Made by a program: the position numbers and the translations under genes
Part shown: positions 9,133-17,929 of the stretch, one piece after another
How positions within the stretch are numbered: position 1 is the first letter of the stretch
How the letters are laid out: each line of letters begins with the position of its first letter
Origin: Pantoea alfalfae
GTDB lineage: Bacteria > Pseudomonadota > Gammaproteobacteria > Enterobacterales > Enterobacteriaceae
DNA: 64,000 nucleotides
NCBI RefSeq assembly: GCF_019880205.1
Contig: NZ_CP082294.1
Coordinates: forward strand, 96,987-160,986
Reading direction: 5' to 3'
The notes under the pieces: model-generated
Seen by the model: only the letters and a program-made list of their open reading frames with translations
Told to the model about the DNA's origin: nothing
The model's database searches: none

Positions 9133-9962
9133 AACATTCTCCAGTCAAGATAGTAGAAGTTTTCGCAGGAAACGATATGACCACTGCTGTTCAGGTTACA
9201 TGTGGAAAGAATGGTCCGGCCATAATCTTTAGTTGTGAATGCCGTGTTTTTATCGAAATAGATGCGCCGACCTGGTACACAGGATTGATTATTCTCTTTA
9301 AGCATTTCAAGAATTTGTTTATCCAGTGACTTTTGTTCGAACACATCTAATCCCGGAATAATAACCGCTTCGCAACCGCCTTCCAGTTTGATGTTACTCA
9401 TAGAAGCACTCTTTTCAGCAGGCTGACGTACAGTGAAGTACCATAAAGCACTTCCAAGCAGCACCAGCATGATTAGGGCGAACAGGAGCTGTCCGAGATT
9501 CAGAGCCGATTTTTCAACAACATGCTCTGCGATAACAGGATTGGGTAGCATGGGCTGACTATCTGCGACAGATACCACCTGCTCCGCTGACATTTCATCA
9601 GCCTGAACCTGCGTCTCAACAAAAGCCGGAGAGGATTCGCGTTCTATTTTGATTTCAGTATTAAGTCGGATGCCAATTTTCGGAATGGTGATGATCAGGT
9701 TTTCACAGCCATACGCTGCAAGCGCTCTGCGCAGAATGCTCAGATACTGATTCAGATTGCTGTTTGATCCGCGCAGACCATATTTATCCCATACTTCGGT
9801 CAACAGGGTATCGCGCGACAGTATCTCACCTTCAGAATTCAGTAACTGTTCAAACAGCCGACCCGATGAAATACTCAGGCTCAGCGTTTCCTGAGTGGGA
9901 AGATGGCTTAGCGTACAGTCATCTGAATTGTAACTAATCTGATCATCGATAATGTAAATCAT
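9129..9962 (-). CDS. ToxR/CadC-type transmembrane winged-helix regulator
   Basis: 277 residues. The N-terminal OmpR-type winged helix (about 1-105) shows LSRDTLLTEVWDKYGLRGS, NLNQYLSILRRAL and ITIPKIGIRLN. A variable linker follows, then one membrane segment (about 150-172, LFALIMLVLLGSALWYFTV) and a small periplasmic domain with several cysteines (GGCEAV, QSCVPG, STCNLN, VSCEN). This is the one-component membrane-bound regulator design of ToxR and CadC, with no phosphorylation domain. It reads toward the secretion operon from the other side and is co-transcribed with the FidL-like gene. Its targets, possibly the adjacent fimbrial or secretion genes, are unknown. Confidence 0.85.
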   Translation of the reverse strand: MIYIIDDQISYNSDDCTLSHLPTQETLSLSISSGRLFEQLLNSEGEILSRDTLLTEVWDKYGLRGSNSNLNQYLSILRRALAAYGCENLIITIPKIGIRLNTEIKIERESSPAFVETQVQADEMSAEQVVSVADSQPMLPNPVIAEHVVEKSALNLGQLLFALIMLVLLGSALWYFTVRQPAEKSASMSNIKLEGGCEAVIIPGLDVFEQKSLDKQILEMLKENNQSCVPGRRIYFDKNTAFTTKDYGRTILSTCNLNSSGHIVSCENFYYLDWRMF

Positions 9963-10280
9963 TAAGAAATCACTGAATTTGCGCTCATTTCCGACAGTAT
10001 AATTCAGCTTATTTAAAGAAGCACTAAAGAGACCTGATAACCGGCCTTAAAGGCAAACTCCCCGGAAGAATGCAGGCTTCAGACTCACATTAATACTAAT
10101 CAGTTAAGACAATATTAGCCTCAACCTCGCCAGCCTGGAACCTGTGCGGGTTAAGTGCGGTCAACCCTCTTAATTTGTTGTGAACCATAGATTTTAATCG
10201 CATCACGGCCTAAAATGTGACCATCCCTAACAGTGGTCACTGAATTTTTTAACCCACCTTTAATATGCCAGGTTCTGACA
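9963..10280. other. Divergent intergenic region, 318 bases
   Basis: It separates the ToxR-like gene (-) from the TetR gene (+). The only clear element is the inverted repeat at 10217-10240. I see no small gene with a convincing ribosome site. The GTG at 10233 that could lengthen the TetR gene lies inside the inverted repeat and is rejected. Confidence 0.6.
10217..10240. promoter_or_regulatory. Probable TetR-family operator (inverted repeat)
   Basis: GTGACCA, ten bases, TGGTCAC: a perfect seven-base inverted repeat 40 bases before the TetR start codon. Its size and position fit an autoregulatory operator for a TetR dimer. Binding is not shown by sequence alone. Confidence 0.6.
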
Positions 10281-10895
10281 ATGACTCAATCCGTAACAGA
10301 AAATGGCACACGAGGCCCGCTCGGGCACAATGTGCGTGACCAGATTGTCGATGCTGCCATGCAGCACTTCGCGCATTATGGTTACGAAAAAACCACCGTA
10401 TCCGATCTCGCCCGTGCTATCGGCTTTTCAAAAGCGTATATCTACAAATTTTTTGAATCAAAACAGGCGATTGGTGAAGTGATCTGCTCTACCCGGCTGG
10501 CGATGATTATGCAGCACGTCGAAGCCGCGATCGCCGATGCGCCTGGAGCCTCGGAACAACTGCGGCGACTGTTCCGCACGCTTTCCGTCACCGGCACTGA
10601 ACTCTTTTTTCACGAACGTAAACTGTATGACATTGCTGCCGTTGCGTCGCGTGACCGATGGCCGTCAGCAATGGCACACGAAGTGCGACTAACGAACCTG
10701 ATCCAGCAGATCCTGCGACGGGGTCGTGAATCCGGTGAGTTTGAACGTAAAACCCCGGCAGACGAAGCGGCGGAGGCAATCTATCGGGTGATCAAACCCT
10801 ATGCCAGTCCGGTACTGCTGCAATACAGCCTTGATGACGCTGAAGAAGCCTCCGCCCAACTGGCAGCGCTGGTCTTACGTAGCCTTGCGCCCTGA
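10281..10895 (+). CDS. TetR/AcrR-family transcriptional regulator
   Basis: 204 residues when started at ATG 10281 (MTQSVTENG). The N-terminal helix-turn-helix (about 15-62) is classic: IVDAAMQHFAHYGYEKTTVSDLARAIGFSK-type spacing with AYIYKFFESKQAIG as recognition and following helices. The C-terminal ligand domain is all-helical. An upstream GTG would place the start inside the putative operator. The next gene on the same strand is a ketosynthase 237 bases away, and regulator and enzyme may form a unit, for example responding to an acyl compound; that is inference. Ligand and target set are unknown. Confidence 0.85.
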   Translation: MTQSVTENGTRGPLGHNVRDQIVDAAMQHFAHYGYEKTTVSDLARAIGFSKAYIYKFFESKQAIGEVICSTRLAMIMQHVEAAIADAPGASEQLRRLFRTLSVTGTELFFHERKLYDIAAVASRDRWPSAMAHEVRLTNLIQQILRRGRESGEFERKTPADEAAEAIYRVIKPYASPVLLQYSLDDAEEASAQLAALVLRSLAP

Positions 10896-11132
10896 GCATT
10901 GCGCACGCTGTGACTATTGACTTATTTAGTCACAAGATCAACGATAGTACTCTGTCTGGTTATCGCTCAGGATTCTGATGCTGATAAGCTTATCTCTGTC
11001 TGCTGTATTACATCCCTGCGTTCATCTATCGCACCACCCTACGCAGCGTCTCACTCTTCGCGCTTCAGGCGTATATCCATCGTCTGCGGCAGCATTTCAA
11101 TCACTGTCCGGACTTTCTACGGGAGTAATCCA

Positions 11133-12416
11133 ATGAGTCACTTAGCCTCATCACAACGCATTGTCATTACCGGCGCGGGCATCGTCTCGCCACTGGGTTG
11201 TGGCGTTGAAACCGTCTGGCGGCGATTAACGGCAGGGGAATCAGGTATACGTACCCTGCCCGATACGCTTACTGCTGGCACCGGTATTTCAGTAGGTGGC
11301 AGCGTGCCGGGCATCGATGAAGATCCGCTGGCAGGTTACGACCCGGAGGCGTTCATTGCGCCGAAAGAGCGTAAAAAGATGTCGCGCTTTATCGAATTCG
11401 CGCTGCTGGCAGCAGAAGAAGCGCTGAATCAGGCGGGCTGGCATCCTGAAGATGAGGCGGCGCGTGAACGTACCGCGACGATTATTGCTTCAGGCGTCGG
11501 CGGCTTTGGTGCGATTGCCGACGCGGTGCGCACTACCGACGCGCGCGGTCCGCGCAGGCTCTCACCTTTTACAGCGCCTTCGTTTCTGGCCAACATGGCC
11601 GCCGGTCATGTCTCGATCAAACACCGTTTCACCGGTCCGCTGGGCGCGCCCGTTACTGCCTGTGCGGCGGGGGTTCAGGCGATTGGTGATGCAGCCAGGC
11701 TGATCAGAAGCGGTGAAGCGGACATTGCTATTTGCGGCGGCTCAGAAGCGGCGCTGGATCGCGTCACGCTGGGCTGTTTCGCGGCTGCACGTGCGCTATC
11801 TGTGGGCTATGAAGATCAGCCGCACCATGCCTCACGTCCGTTTGATCGTGACAGAAACGGCTTTGTGATGGCCGAAGGTGCAGGCCTGCTGGTGATTGAG
11901 TCACTGGCCCATGCCAAAGCACGCGGCGCGACACCGCTGGCGGAGATTGTCGGCTATGGCACCAGCGCCGATGCATACCACTTAACCGCGGGTCCGGAGG
12001 ATGGCAGCGGAGCTGCGAGGGCGATGAGAACCGCCCTGCGCCAGGCGGGCATCAGCCCGGAGGATGTCCAGCATATCAACGCGCATGCAACCTCAACGCA
12101 GGTTGGCGATCACGGCGAGCTGGCGGCTATTCGCGCAGTGTTTGGCGATGATTCACCGGTCGCGATCGCCTCAACCAAATCCGCCACCGGCCATCTGCTG
12201 GGTGCGGCAGGCGGCATTGAGGCGATATTCACCCTTATGGCGCTGCGCCAGCAGATTATTCCGCCGACGCTGAACCTCCATCATCCTGATGAAGCCGCAG
12301 GCAATCTGGACCTGGTGGCACTCAATGCACGTCCCACCGCGCTAACTTATGCCATGTCGAACGGATTTGGTTTTGGTGGCGTCAACGCCAGTCTCCTGCT
12401 GCGTACGTGGCAATGA
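11133..12416 (+). CDS. fabF: Beta-ketoacyl-ACP synthase II (FabF-type)
   Basis: 427 residues, starting at ATG 11133 after GGGAG; longer in-frame readings upstream have no supporting homology. It has the thiolase-fold condensing-enzyme triad: C177 in VTACAAG, H318 in NAHATST and H354 in KSATGHLLGAAG, plus the ending SNGFGFGGVNASLLL. It would condense malonyl-ACP with acyl-ACP. The gene stands alone with a TetR regulator upstream and no ACP, ketoreductase or malonyl transferase nearby, so it is likely a paralogue of the chromosomal fabF that alters fatty-acid composition or helps make a specialised acyl chain. It is not part of a visible polyketide cluster. Confidence 0.9.
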   Translation: MSHLASSQRIVITGAGIVSPLGCGVETVWRRLTAGESGIRTLPDTLTAGTGISVGGSVPGIDEDPLAGYDPEAFIAPKERKKMSRFIEFALLAAEEALNQAGWHPEDEAARERTATIIASGVGGFGAIADAVRTTDARGPRRLSPFTAPSFLANMAAGHVSIKHRFTGPLGAPVTACAAGVQAIGDAARLIRSGEADIAICGGSEAALDRVTLGCFAAARALSVGYEDQPHHASRPFDRDRNGFVMAEGAGLLVIESLAHAKARGATPLAEIVGYGTSADAYHLTAGPEDGSGAARAMRTALRQAGISPEDVQHINAHATSTQVGDHGELAAIRAVFGDDSPVAIASTKSATGHLLGAAGGIEAIFTLMALRQQIIPPTLNLHHPDEAAGNLDLVALNARPTALTYAMSNGFGFGGVNASLLLRTWQ

Positions 12417-12435
12417 CTGCAGAGTGACAATTAAG

Positions 12436-12466
12436 CCCGCGCTGCCAGACACCCTCTCAGCGCGGG
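12436..12466 (+). terminator. Hairpin after fabF-like gene
   Basis: CCCGCGCTG and CAGCGCGGG form a nine-pair stem with a 13-base loop 20 bases after the stop. There is no T-tract (GTAATACATC follows), so intrinsic termination would be weak. Confidence 0.4.
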
Positions 12467-12655
12467 TAATACATCAGACGTTCTGAAAAAGCGTACACAG
12501 CTATTCCCAGTGTCCTGTGTTTATCAAAACACCCTCTGTACACCACTCACTTTATAAATCTGTACCTTTCCTGACAAAATTGCCGTTGCCTGGCCGTCAG
12601 CCCTTTTCTTTCAGCACTACAATTAATCGGATGAAAACAACTTCAGAGAACGTTG

Positions 12656-13543
12656 ATGAAAATTGCAGCCTTCGATATTGGTGGTACCTCTTTAAAAATG
12701 GGTGTGATTGACGATCAGGGAAATATTCTGACCAGCGATAGTGCTGATATTTCCCATAACGCACGCGATAAAATACTTGATGAGATCCTGGCCTGGCTGG
12801 AGAAAAATCCCGGTTGTGCGGGTATTGCCGTCAGCACACCTGGGTATATTGATACAGACGCCGGTTATATTGCCATGGGCGGCACCATACGTGACTTTGA
12901 CGAGTTTCATCTGAGCCAGTGGCTGACAGAAAAAACGTCTCTGCCTGCTACCGTCGAAAACGATGCACACTGTGCGCTGCTGGCGGAAAAGTGGCTGGGG
13001 AAAGCAAAAAAGCTCAACGATTTCCTGATGCTGACAATAGGCACCGGGTTAGGCGGAGCGGCCTTTTGCAATGGCGCCCTGATTCGGGGTAGACGCAACC
13101 GGGCTGGCGAATTTGGTTGCCTGCTGACTTCGCGCCCCACCAGCAGTAATATTGAACGCCACACCATGAGCCAGAGTTGTACCATGACGGCTCTTCGGGA
13201 GAATTACAGCCAGCTCATCGAAAAATCTTCCGACGACGTCACGGGTAAAGATGTCTTTGACGCATACGATCGCAAAGAAGAAGCCGCGCAGCAGGTGGTG
13301 AATAAATTCTACCAGGATCTTGCAGCCTGCTTATATAACCTGTTCAGCGTATTCGACCCGCAGATGGTATTTATCGGCGGGGGAATTACTGAGCGCGAAC
13401 CTTTCCTCGAGGAACTGGCAGAGCAGCTGGCAAAATATGATCCTGATATCCGCATAAATGCCGCGACCTACGGCAACGACTCCGGCATGCTGGGCGCAAC
13501 CTGGAATTTCCTGCAGCGCCAGCCAGAAGAAAATGGCTTGTAG
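12656..13543 (+). CDS. bglK: ROK-family sugar kinase, beta-glucoside kinase (BglK) type
   Basis: 295 residues from ATG 12656, which follows AGAGAA by five bases; the TTG just before it is unnecessary. The phosphate-binding motif AFDIGGTSLKMG is at 5-16, the ENDAH segment carries the catalytic aspartate near 103, and a glycine-rich TIGTGLGGAAF follows. The usual ROK zinc motif CxCGxxGC is absent and the region reads HTMSQSCTMTAL instead, as in Klebsiella BglK. BglK phosphorylates the 6-hydroxyl of disaccharides such as cellobiose and gentiobiose. No glucoside permease or phospho-glucosidase is adjacent, so the substrate is an inference. Confidence 0.75.
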   Translation: MKIAAFDIGGTSLKMGVIDDQGNILTSDSADISHNARDKILDEILAWLEKNPGCAGIAVSTPGYIDTDAGYIAMGGTIRDFDEFHLSQWLTEKTSLPATVENDAHCALLAEKWLGKAKKLNDFLMLTIGTGLGGAAFCNGALIRGRRNRAGEFGCLLTSRPTSSNIERHTMSQSCTMTALRENYSQLIEKSSDDVTGKDVFDAYDRKEEAAQQVVNKFYQDLAACLYNLFSVFDPQMVFIGGGITEREPFLEELAEQLAKYDPDIRINAATYGNDSGMLGATWNFLQRQPEENGL

Positions 13544-13613
13544 TTCAGGGCTTATGCAGGTTACTCCTTTCTGATAATTATGATGATTTATCTGGTGCGG
13601 TATTTAAAACGAT

Positions 13614-13633
13614 AACCCGGTCATGACCGGGTT
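13614..13633. terminator. Palindromic terminator between convergent genes
   Basis: AACCCGGTCATGACCGGGTT is a perfect 20-base palindrome followed on the plus strand by TACTCTTGTTT. It lies between the ROK kinase (+) and the Rpn gene (-), so it can serve both. Confidence 0.65.
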
Positions 13634-13647
13634 TACTCTTGTTTATA

Positions 13648-14598
13648 TTAGTGTCGTATTTGCGCCAGATCGTCTGACGTCAGGCCAGTCATTTCTAAGA
13701 CAGTTTTACGATCAAGGCCGTTTTGTAGCATAGTGCGCGCAATTTTCAGGGTAGCTTCACGCTGTCCTTCAGTACGACCTTTCTCAATACCACGCCGCTC
13801 ACCAAGCTCGATACCTTCTGCGCGCCCTTTTTCGATCCCTTTTTGTTCAAGCTGCTGTGCGATGGTCATCAGTGCGTCTCCGTGTTGTGGCACCCGCTGT
13901 GCCAGTTCGCGAACGAAAGCTTCGTAGTCAGCTGACTCACCAGCCTGCAGTAAATAGTGTATCAGCGTCATCACCTGGGGTGAAGAAAGATAATCGGCCA
14001 TGAATAGCGTGACCAGATGGTCAGTCAGGCTTGCAATGTCGCGTTGATGAATATGTTTCTGTAAAAGCGTCAGGGCGGCCATACTGCGATGAGTCATGAT
14101 CTCGTCATCCGGGATGACCGTAATGTCCACCAGCGGGAAGGCGCCTCTATAAAGACTTTCCGCCACTACCGGATCATCAAATTCGTCGAACCAGCGGGTC
14201 GACCACGGATAGGGAGTGCGCTTACCGGTATAGAACAGCACAGGTATGACTAAAGGCAGCTTTTTATGGCCAGCTTCAAGGTGGCGCTGCATAGCAGCTA
14301 CCGCATAACGTATCAGGCGGAATGCCATATGCCTGTCAGGGGTGGATGGGTGTTCAATCAGAACATGAATATATCCGTCACCGTTTGAGGTTCTGAGGCT
14401 ATACAAAACGTCACCGAAGTATTGATGCAAATCGTCTTCAACAAATGATCCGGACTCAAGCTTCAGTGTGGTGAGATCGCAGATTTTAAGCAATTCCTCC
14501 GGAAGGTGGATCTGCATAAAATCTCTGGCAACATCCGGATGCGTAAGAAGCTGTCGAAAAGTAGCATCATGAGGTGTAGCACTATTTTTATTTTTCAT
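13648..14598 (-). CDS. Rpn/YhgA-type recombination-promoting nuclease
   Basis: 316 residues from ATG 14598 (MKNKNSATPHDATFRQLL), which follows AGGGG at good spacing; an ATG 24 bases upstream is less like the family start. The N-terminus TPHDATFRQLLTHPD and the segment PEELLKICDLTTLKLESGSFVEDDL are typical of the Rpn family (old name transposase_31), a PD-(D/E)xK endonuclease linked to recA-independent recombination. The C-terminus holds repeated short motifs (KGIEKGRAEG, ERRGIEKGRTEG) common in this family and prone to slippage-driven variation. These genes are often mobile or multicopy. No terminal repeats mark it as a transposon. Confidence 0.85.
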   Translation of the reverse strand: MKNKNSATPHDATFRQLLTHPDVARDFMQIHLPEELLKICDLTTLKLESGSFVEDDLHQYFGDVLYSLRTSNGDGYIHVLIEHPSTPDRHMAFRLIRYAVAAMQRHLEAGHKKLPLVIPVLFYTGKRTPYPWSTRWFDEFDDPVVAESLYRGAFPLVDITVIPDDEIMTHRSMAALTLLQKHIHQRDIASLTDHLVTLFMADYLSSPQVMTLIHYLLQAGESADYEAFVRELAQRVPQHGDALMTIAQQLEQKGIEKGRAEGIELGERRGIEKGRTEGQREATLKIARTMLQNGLDRKTVLEMTGLTSDDLAQIRH

Positions 14599-14928
14599 CA
14601 GTTCAGCCCCTGTAAATTCCATGCGCTGCTTCCACAGCGAAGAGGCTATCTTAATGGATCAGATTTTAATTTATAATATTTAAATCTTGCTCAAGTTATA
14701 TAGATCAACCACACCCATGCTCTTTTAAAAAATTTATTAGCAAGATGAATTACGAGGCAATCTAAATTAATCACCTTGATCAATTTATATAGCGATAATT
14801 AAAAAATCCGGATGTACCCGAAACTTCTTACGCTGACCATTAATGTCTGAACAGCTTTACGAAAAGTTAATTTTCTATTTAAGTCACGGCATAACCAGCC
14901 CGATCACGCTGTTTATACCGCCCGCTCC
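14599..14928. other. AT-rich intergenic region, 330 bases
   Basis: AT-rich DNA with near-repeats around TATATAGATCAAC and TTGATCAATTTATATAG in inverted orientation (about 14697-14800). I see no gene, tRNA or clear terminator. Confidence 0.5.
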
Positions 14929-15051
14929 CTATCCCCGTCCCGGCGCATCCAACAGGCTAAGCGCCACGCCTGTCAGGGTATAGACCACTACATACAATAA
15001 AATCAGTGCCGCAAGCAAAAGACGGTGGCTGCGCATCTCACTTTTCTTCAT
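14929..15051 (-). CDS. Small membrane protein, 40 residues, coupled to MipA gene
   Basis: ATG at 15051, stop TAG at 14929-14931. The peptide begins MKKSEMRSHRLLLAALILLY and continues with a hydrophobic stretch to about residue 34, so it is a single-span membrane protein with a basic N-terminus, ending DAPGRG. It starts nine bases after the MipA/OmpV stop codon on the same strand, which suggests co-transcription and possibly coupled translation. I do not recognise a family. Small single-span proteins encoded beside pumps and two-component systems often bind the kinase or the pump, but that is only an analogy here. Confidence 0.6.
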   Translation of the reverse strand: MKKSEMRSHRLLLAALILLYVVVYTLTGVALSLLDAPGRG

Positions 15052-15059
15052 GGTGCCAT

Positions 15060-15848
15060 TCAGAAGGTGTAGCTCAATGCCAGGGTGGCCGATGCGCCGT
15101 TGTGCCGTGCAACAATGGGGCTATCTGAAGCATGCTTATCCAGCCAGCTGTAGTCACCGATCACACTGGCGGCCCAGGCGGGCGTGAACTGATGACTCCA
15201 GGTCAGGCTGGTGTCTGTGCCATAAAATCCCCCCGCGGCGTCGTAGCGTTCAAACCCACTACGTGCACTCTGCCTACTGCTCACGCCATACCAGGTATTC
15301 ATATAACGCGCATCGCCAGCCAGACCTGCCACCTGCAGTGCCACCGTATCATCCTGGGTCTGCCAGGGGATCAGGGTTACAGACGTCCGGTATTGCACGC
15401 CCTGACTATCACTTAATGGCAGCGTCGCTTTGCCCTCCAGCACCAACCACGGCGTTACCGACCATCCCAGCGCCAGCGCGGTGTTCATTGTTGCGTCGAT
15501 ATTCCCCATGCCCCTGAGCCGGTCATCACCGTCGCGCCACGATGAATTACGGTCAGAGCGACCCAGCCCGTAGCCCAGCGTATGTTCCAGATAAAGGCCG
15601 TTATCCGCCTGCAGATCGTAGCCAATGCCTTTCTGTGAGTCTAAAAAGAAGGCTCCATCGCGCGCCTGGATCACCGGCATCAGCTGCCAGTGCTGCTTAT
15701 CGGCGCCGCAATAGCGTGGTGCATTGATACCTGCGATGCCCAGCGTGGCGCTTGGGGGCGGCGTAGTCTCATCAGCCATGGCAGTCGCGGCACAGAATCC
15801 TAGCGAAAAACAGACCATGTGCAGCGTTATTTTTCCGGTTATCATCAC
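15060..15848 (-). CDS. MipA/OmpV-family outer membrane protein
   Basis: 262 residues. The signal peptide ends near residue 25 (FCAATAMA/DE). The mature part has the family features: PRYCGADKQHWQLMPVIQ, RDGAFFLDSQKGIGY, NGLYLEHTLGYGLGRSDR, amphipathic strands, and the C-terminal phenylalanine (LALSYTF) needed for outer-membrane insertion. The family includes MltA-interacting scaffold MipA and OmpV. It is divergent from the response regulator gene, 126 bases away, a common arrangement in which the two-component system controls the OmpV gene and the pump. Its own role (porin or scaffold) is not settled by sequence. Confidence 0.85.
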   Translation of the reverse strand: MMITGKITLHMVCFSLGFCAATAMADETTPPPSATLGIAGINAPRYCGADKQHWQLMPVIQARDGAFFLDSQKGIGYDLQADNGLYLEHTLGYGLGRSDRNSSWRDGDDRLRGMGNIDATMNTALALGWSVTPWLVLEGKATLPLSDSQGVQYRTSVTLIPWQTQDDTVALQVAGLAGDARYMNTWYGVSSRQSARSGFERYDAAGGFYGTDTSLTWSHQFTPAWAASVIGDYSWLDKHASDSPIVARHNGASATLALSYTF

Positions 15849-15974
15849 GTTTCCTCATTATCACATCAGGTGCGGAGCTGAGGGGTTCAGAGCCGCGTCA
15901 ATAGCCGGAGTATGCGGGGCGAGTGTCAATTAACGACCAGGGATTTATGAAGAAACAGTCAAGGTGATCCGAAA

Positions 15975-16670
15975 ATGCAGTCAAAACGTGTACTGATTAT
16001 TGAAGATGATGCTGATGCGGCGGGTGTACTCGAGGCCTACCTGAAACGTGAAAATTATGAGGTCATGATTGCCGGTGACGGACCCGGCGGGCTGGAAACT
16101 GCAGGACGCTGGCAGCCCGATCTGATCCTGCTGGATATTATGCTGCCCGGCATGAACGGCACCGAAGTGCTGGCCGCGCTGCGGCGGCGTGACGATACCC
16201 CGGTAATCATGGTGACGGCGATGGGTGACGCGCCGGACCGTATCGGTGCCCTGCGCTATGGCGCAGATGACTACGTGGTCAAACCCTATCATCCGGGCGA
16301 AGTGGTGGCGCGCGTTCAGGCCGTGCTGCGCCGCAGCCAGAGTCATGCGCCCGCCGCAGAATCGCTACGTTGGGCGGGTTTGGTGGTTGATCCGCTGGCA
16401 CTCACCGCCGTGGTAGAGTGTGACAGTGATGCACCGCGCCGCCTCGATCTGACGCCCACCGAATTTTCCCTGCTGGTCACCCTGATGCGTGCGCAGACGC
16501 GGCCTTTTACCCGCCTGTTTCTGCTGGAGCATTGTCTGCCGGAAAGCGATGCACTGGAGCGTGTAGTCGATACCCACGTCTATAACCTGCGCCGTAAACT
16601 GGAGGCTGCAGGCATCTCAGACGTCTTACCGGCGGTTCGCAGCGTCGGTTACCGGTTCAGACAGCCATGA
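15975..16670 (+). CDS. OmpR-family response regulator
   Basis: 231 residues. The receiver domain has acidic pair E10/D11, phospho-acceptor D54 in LILLDIMLPGMNG, VTAMGD and the conserved lysine in DDYVVKPYHPGE. The C-terminal winged helix includes DLTPTEFSLLVTLM and VVDTHVYNLRRKL. The sequence is closest in feel to BaeR-type regulators. Its stop overlaps the next gene, a histidine kinase, by four bases (ATGA). With the downstream RND pump and divergent MipA gene, it is the likely controller of an envelope-stress or efflux regulon. The inducing signal is unknown. Confidence 0.92.
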   Translation: MQSKRVLIIEDDADAAGVLEAYLKRENYEVMIAGDGPGGLETAGRWQPDLILLDIMLPGMNGTEVLAALRRRDDTPVIMVTAMGDAPDRIGALRYGADDYVVKPYHPGEVVARVQAVLRRSQSHAPAAESLRWAGLVVDPLALTAVVECDSDAPRRLDLTPTEFSLLVTLMRAQTRPFTRLFLLEHCLPESDALERVVDTHVYNLRRKLEAAGISDVLPAVRSVGYRFRQP

Positions 16671-17836
16671 AGAACAATACGCATACCTCACTGTGGCGCT
16701 GGATCTGCATCCGGGTGCTGTTTCTGGCCATCGGCAGCGTGATCCTGATCGCCGCCTGTATGTGGCTGCGCTTTGCGGTGCAGGCGTTCTGGGTCTACTA
16801 CCGGATGCCGCCCGCGCTGCTTGATGAGTTCACAAAGCTACGCCATCATCCCGCCAGCGATCCGGCGCGCTTTCATCAGATTGTCGATCAGTGGTGGGGG
16901 ATCAACTTTTCCGATCCTTCGCTGGCATCATCTGACTGGCTGATCGTGCTGATCCTGGTGGTGGTCACCATCCCGTTTATGGTGATGATGGCGCTGCGTT
17001 TCGCCCGTCCGCTATCGGCGCAGTTCAGCCAGCTGGCGACGGCGGCGCGTGCGGTGTCGAAAGGCGAATTTGGCCGGACGGCGGCGGTAGTGAAAGAAGC
17101 ACCGCAGGAACTGGTGCGATTTACCGAAGATTTTAACCAGATGACGCAGCAGCTGGCGCGTTACGAGCGAGAGCTACGCACCTCGCATGTGGCGATGGCA
17201 CACGAACTTCGCTCGCCACTGACGGCGGCGATCGGCCGCCTGCAGGGCATTCTGGATGGCGTCTTCCCTGCCGAGCCGCAGCAGCTGGCAATGATCATGA
17301 AGCAACTGACACAGCTCAGCCGCCTCACAGACGAACTGCATCTCTTGTCGCTGGCGGATGCCGGGCAGCTTACTCTCAACCGCGAGTGGTTTAATCTCAG
17401 CGAGTTACTACGCGAGCGCTCCGGCTGGCTTCTGCCGCAGGCAGAACAGGCGGGGATTGCCATCAGCGTGACATCACCCAACGATCTGCGGCTGTATGCC
17501 GATACCTTCCGGCTGGGCCAGGTGGTGACCATCATTTGTGAAAATGCGCTGCGCTATGCTGCCGACGGTGGCGCGTTGCTGATCACCGCCAGCCAGAACG
17601 ATAAGGCGATCATAATGACCTTCCGCGATTATGGTCAGGGTGTGGAGCCGGACTTCCTGCCGCAATTGTTTGACCGCTTTACCCGTGCTGACTCTTCACG
17701 CGCCCGCCACTCCGGCGGCAGCGGTCTGGGACTGTCAATCGCCAAAGCGATCGTCGAGGCGCACGGCGGATCGCTTTACGCCACGCTACCCGCCGACGGC
17801 GGTCTGTTGATCGGGATAACGCTGCCGGCGAGATAA
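16667..17836 (+). CDS. HAMP-domain sensor histidine kinase
   Basis: 389 residues. Two membrane segments (about 14-37 and 92-113) flank a short periplasmic loop of about 55 residues. A HAMP linker follows (FARPLSAQFSQLATAARAVSKGEFG). The H-box is VAMAHELRSPLTAA with H179 as phospho-site, and the ATPase domain has N-box ENALRYA, G1 DYGQGVEPDF and G2 SGGSGLGLSIAKAI. It is translationally coupled to the regulator and is its cognate kinase. The small sensor domain argues for sensing at or in the membrane, as in BaeS. Confidence 0.92.
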   Translation: MKNNTHTSLWRWICIRVLFLAIGSVILIAACMWLRFAVQAFWVYYRMPPALLDEFTKLRHHPASDPARFHQIVDQWWGINFSDPSLASSDWLIVLILVVVTIPFMVMMALRFARPLSAQFSQLATAARAVSKGEFGRTAAVVKEAPQELVRFTEDFNQMTQQLARYERELRTSHVAMAHELRSPLTAAIGRLQGILDGVFPAEPQQLAMIMKQLTQLSRLTDELHLLSLADAGQLTLNREWFNLSELLRERSGWLLPQAEQAGIAISVTSPNDLRLYADTFRLGQVVTIICENALRYAADGGALLITASQNDKAIIMTFRDYGQGVEPDFLPQLFDRFTRADSSRARHSGGSGLGLSIAKAIVEAHGGSLYATLPADGGLLIGITLPAR

Positions 17837-17929
17837 ATTGTTCTGGCTTGACCATTTCTTGATGGTTCATGGAACATTTCTGGACACAGGCCGGGTTCAA
17901 TGATCACAACTCATTAAAGGAACCCGGTT

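Noticed and set aside
10233..10280. Upstream GTG extension of the TetR gene
   Set aside because: It begins inside the inverted repeat that looks like the operator and adds residues not typical of TetR N-termini.
13648..14598. Rpn gene as part of an insertion sequence
   Set aside because: No terminal inverted repeats or target duplications are visible around it.
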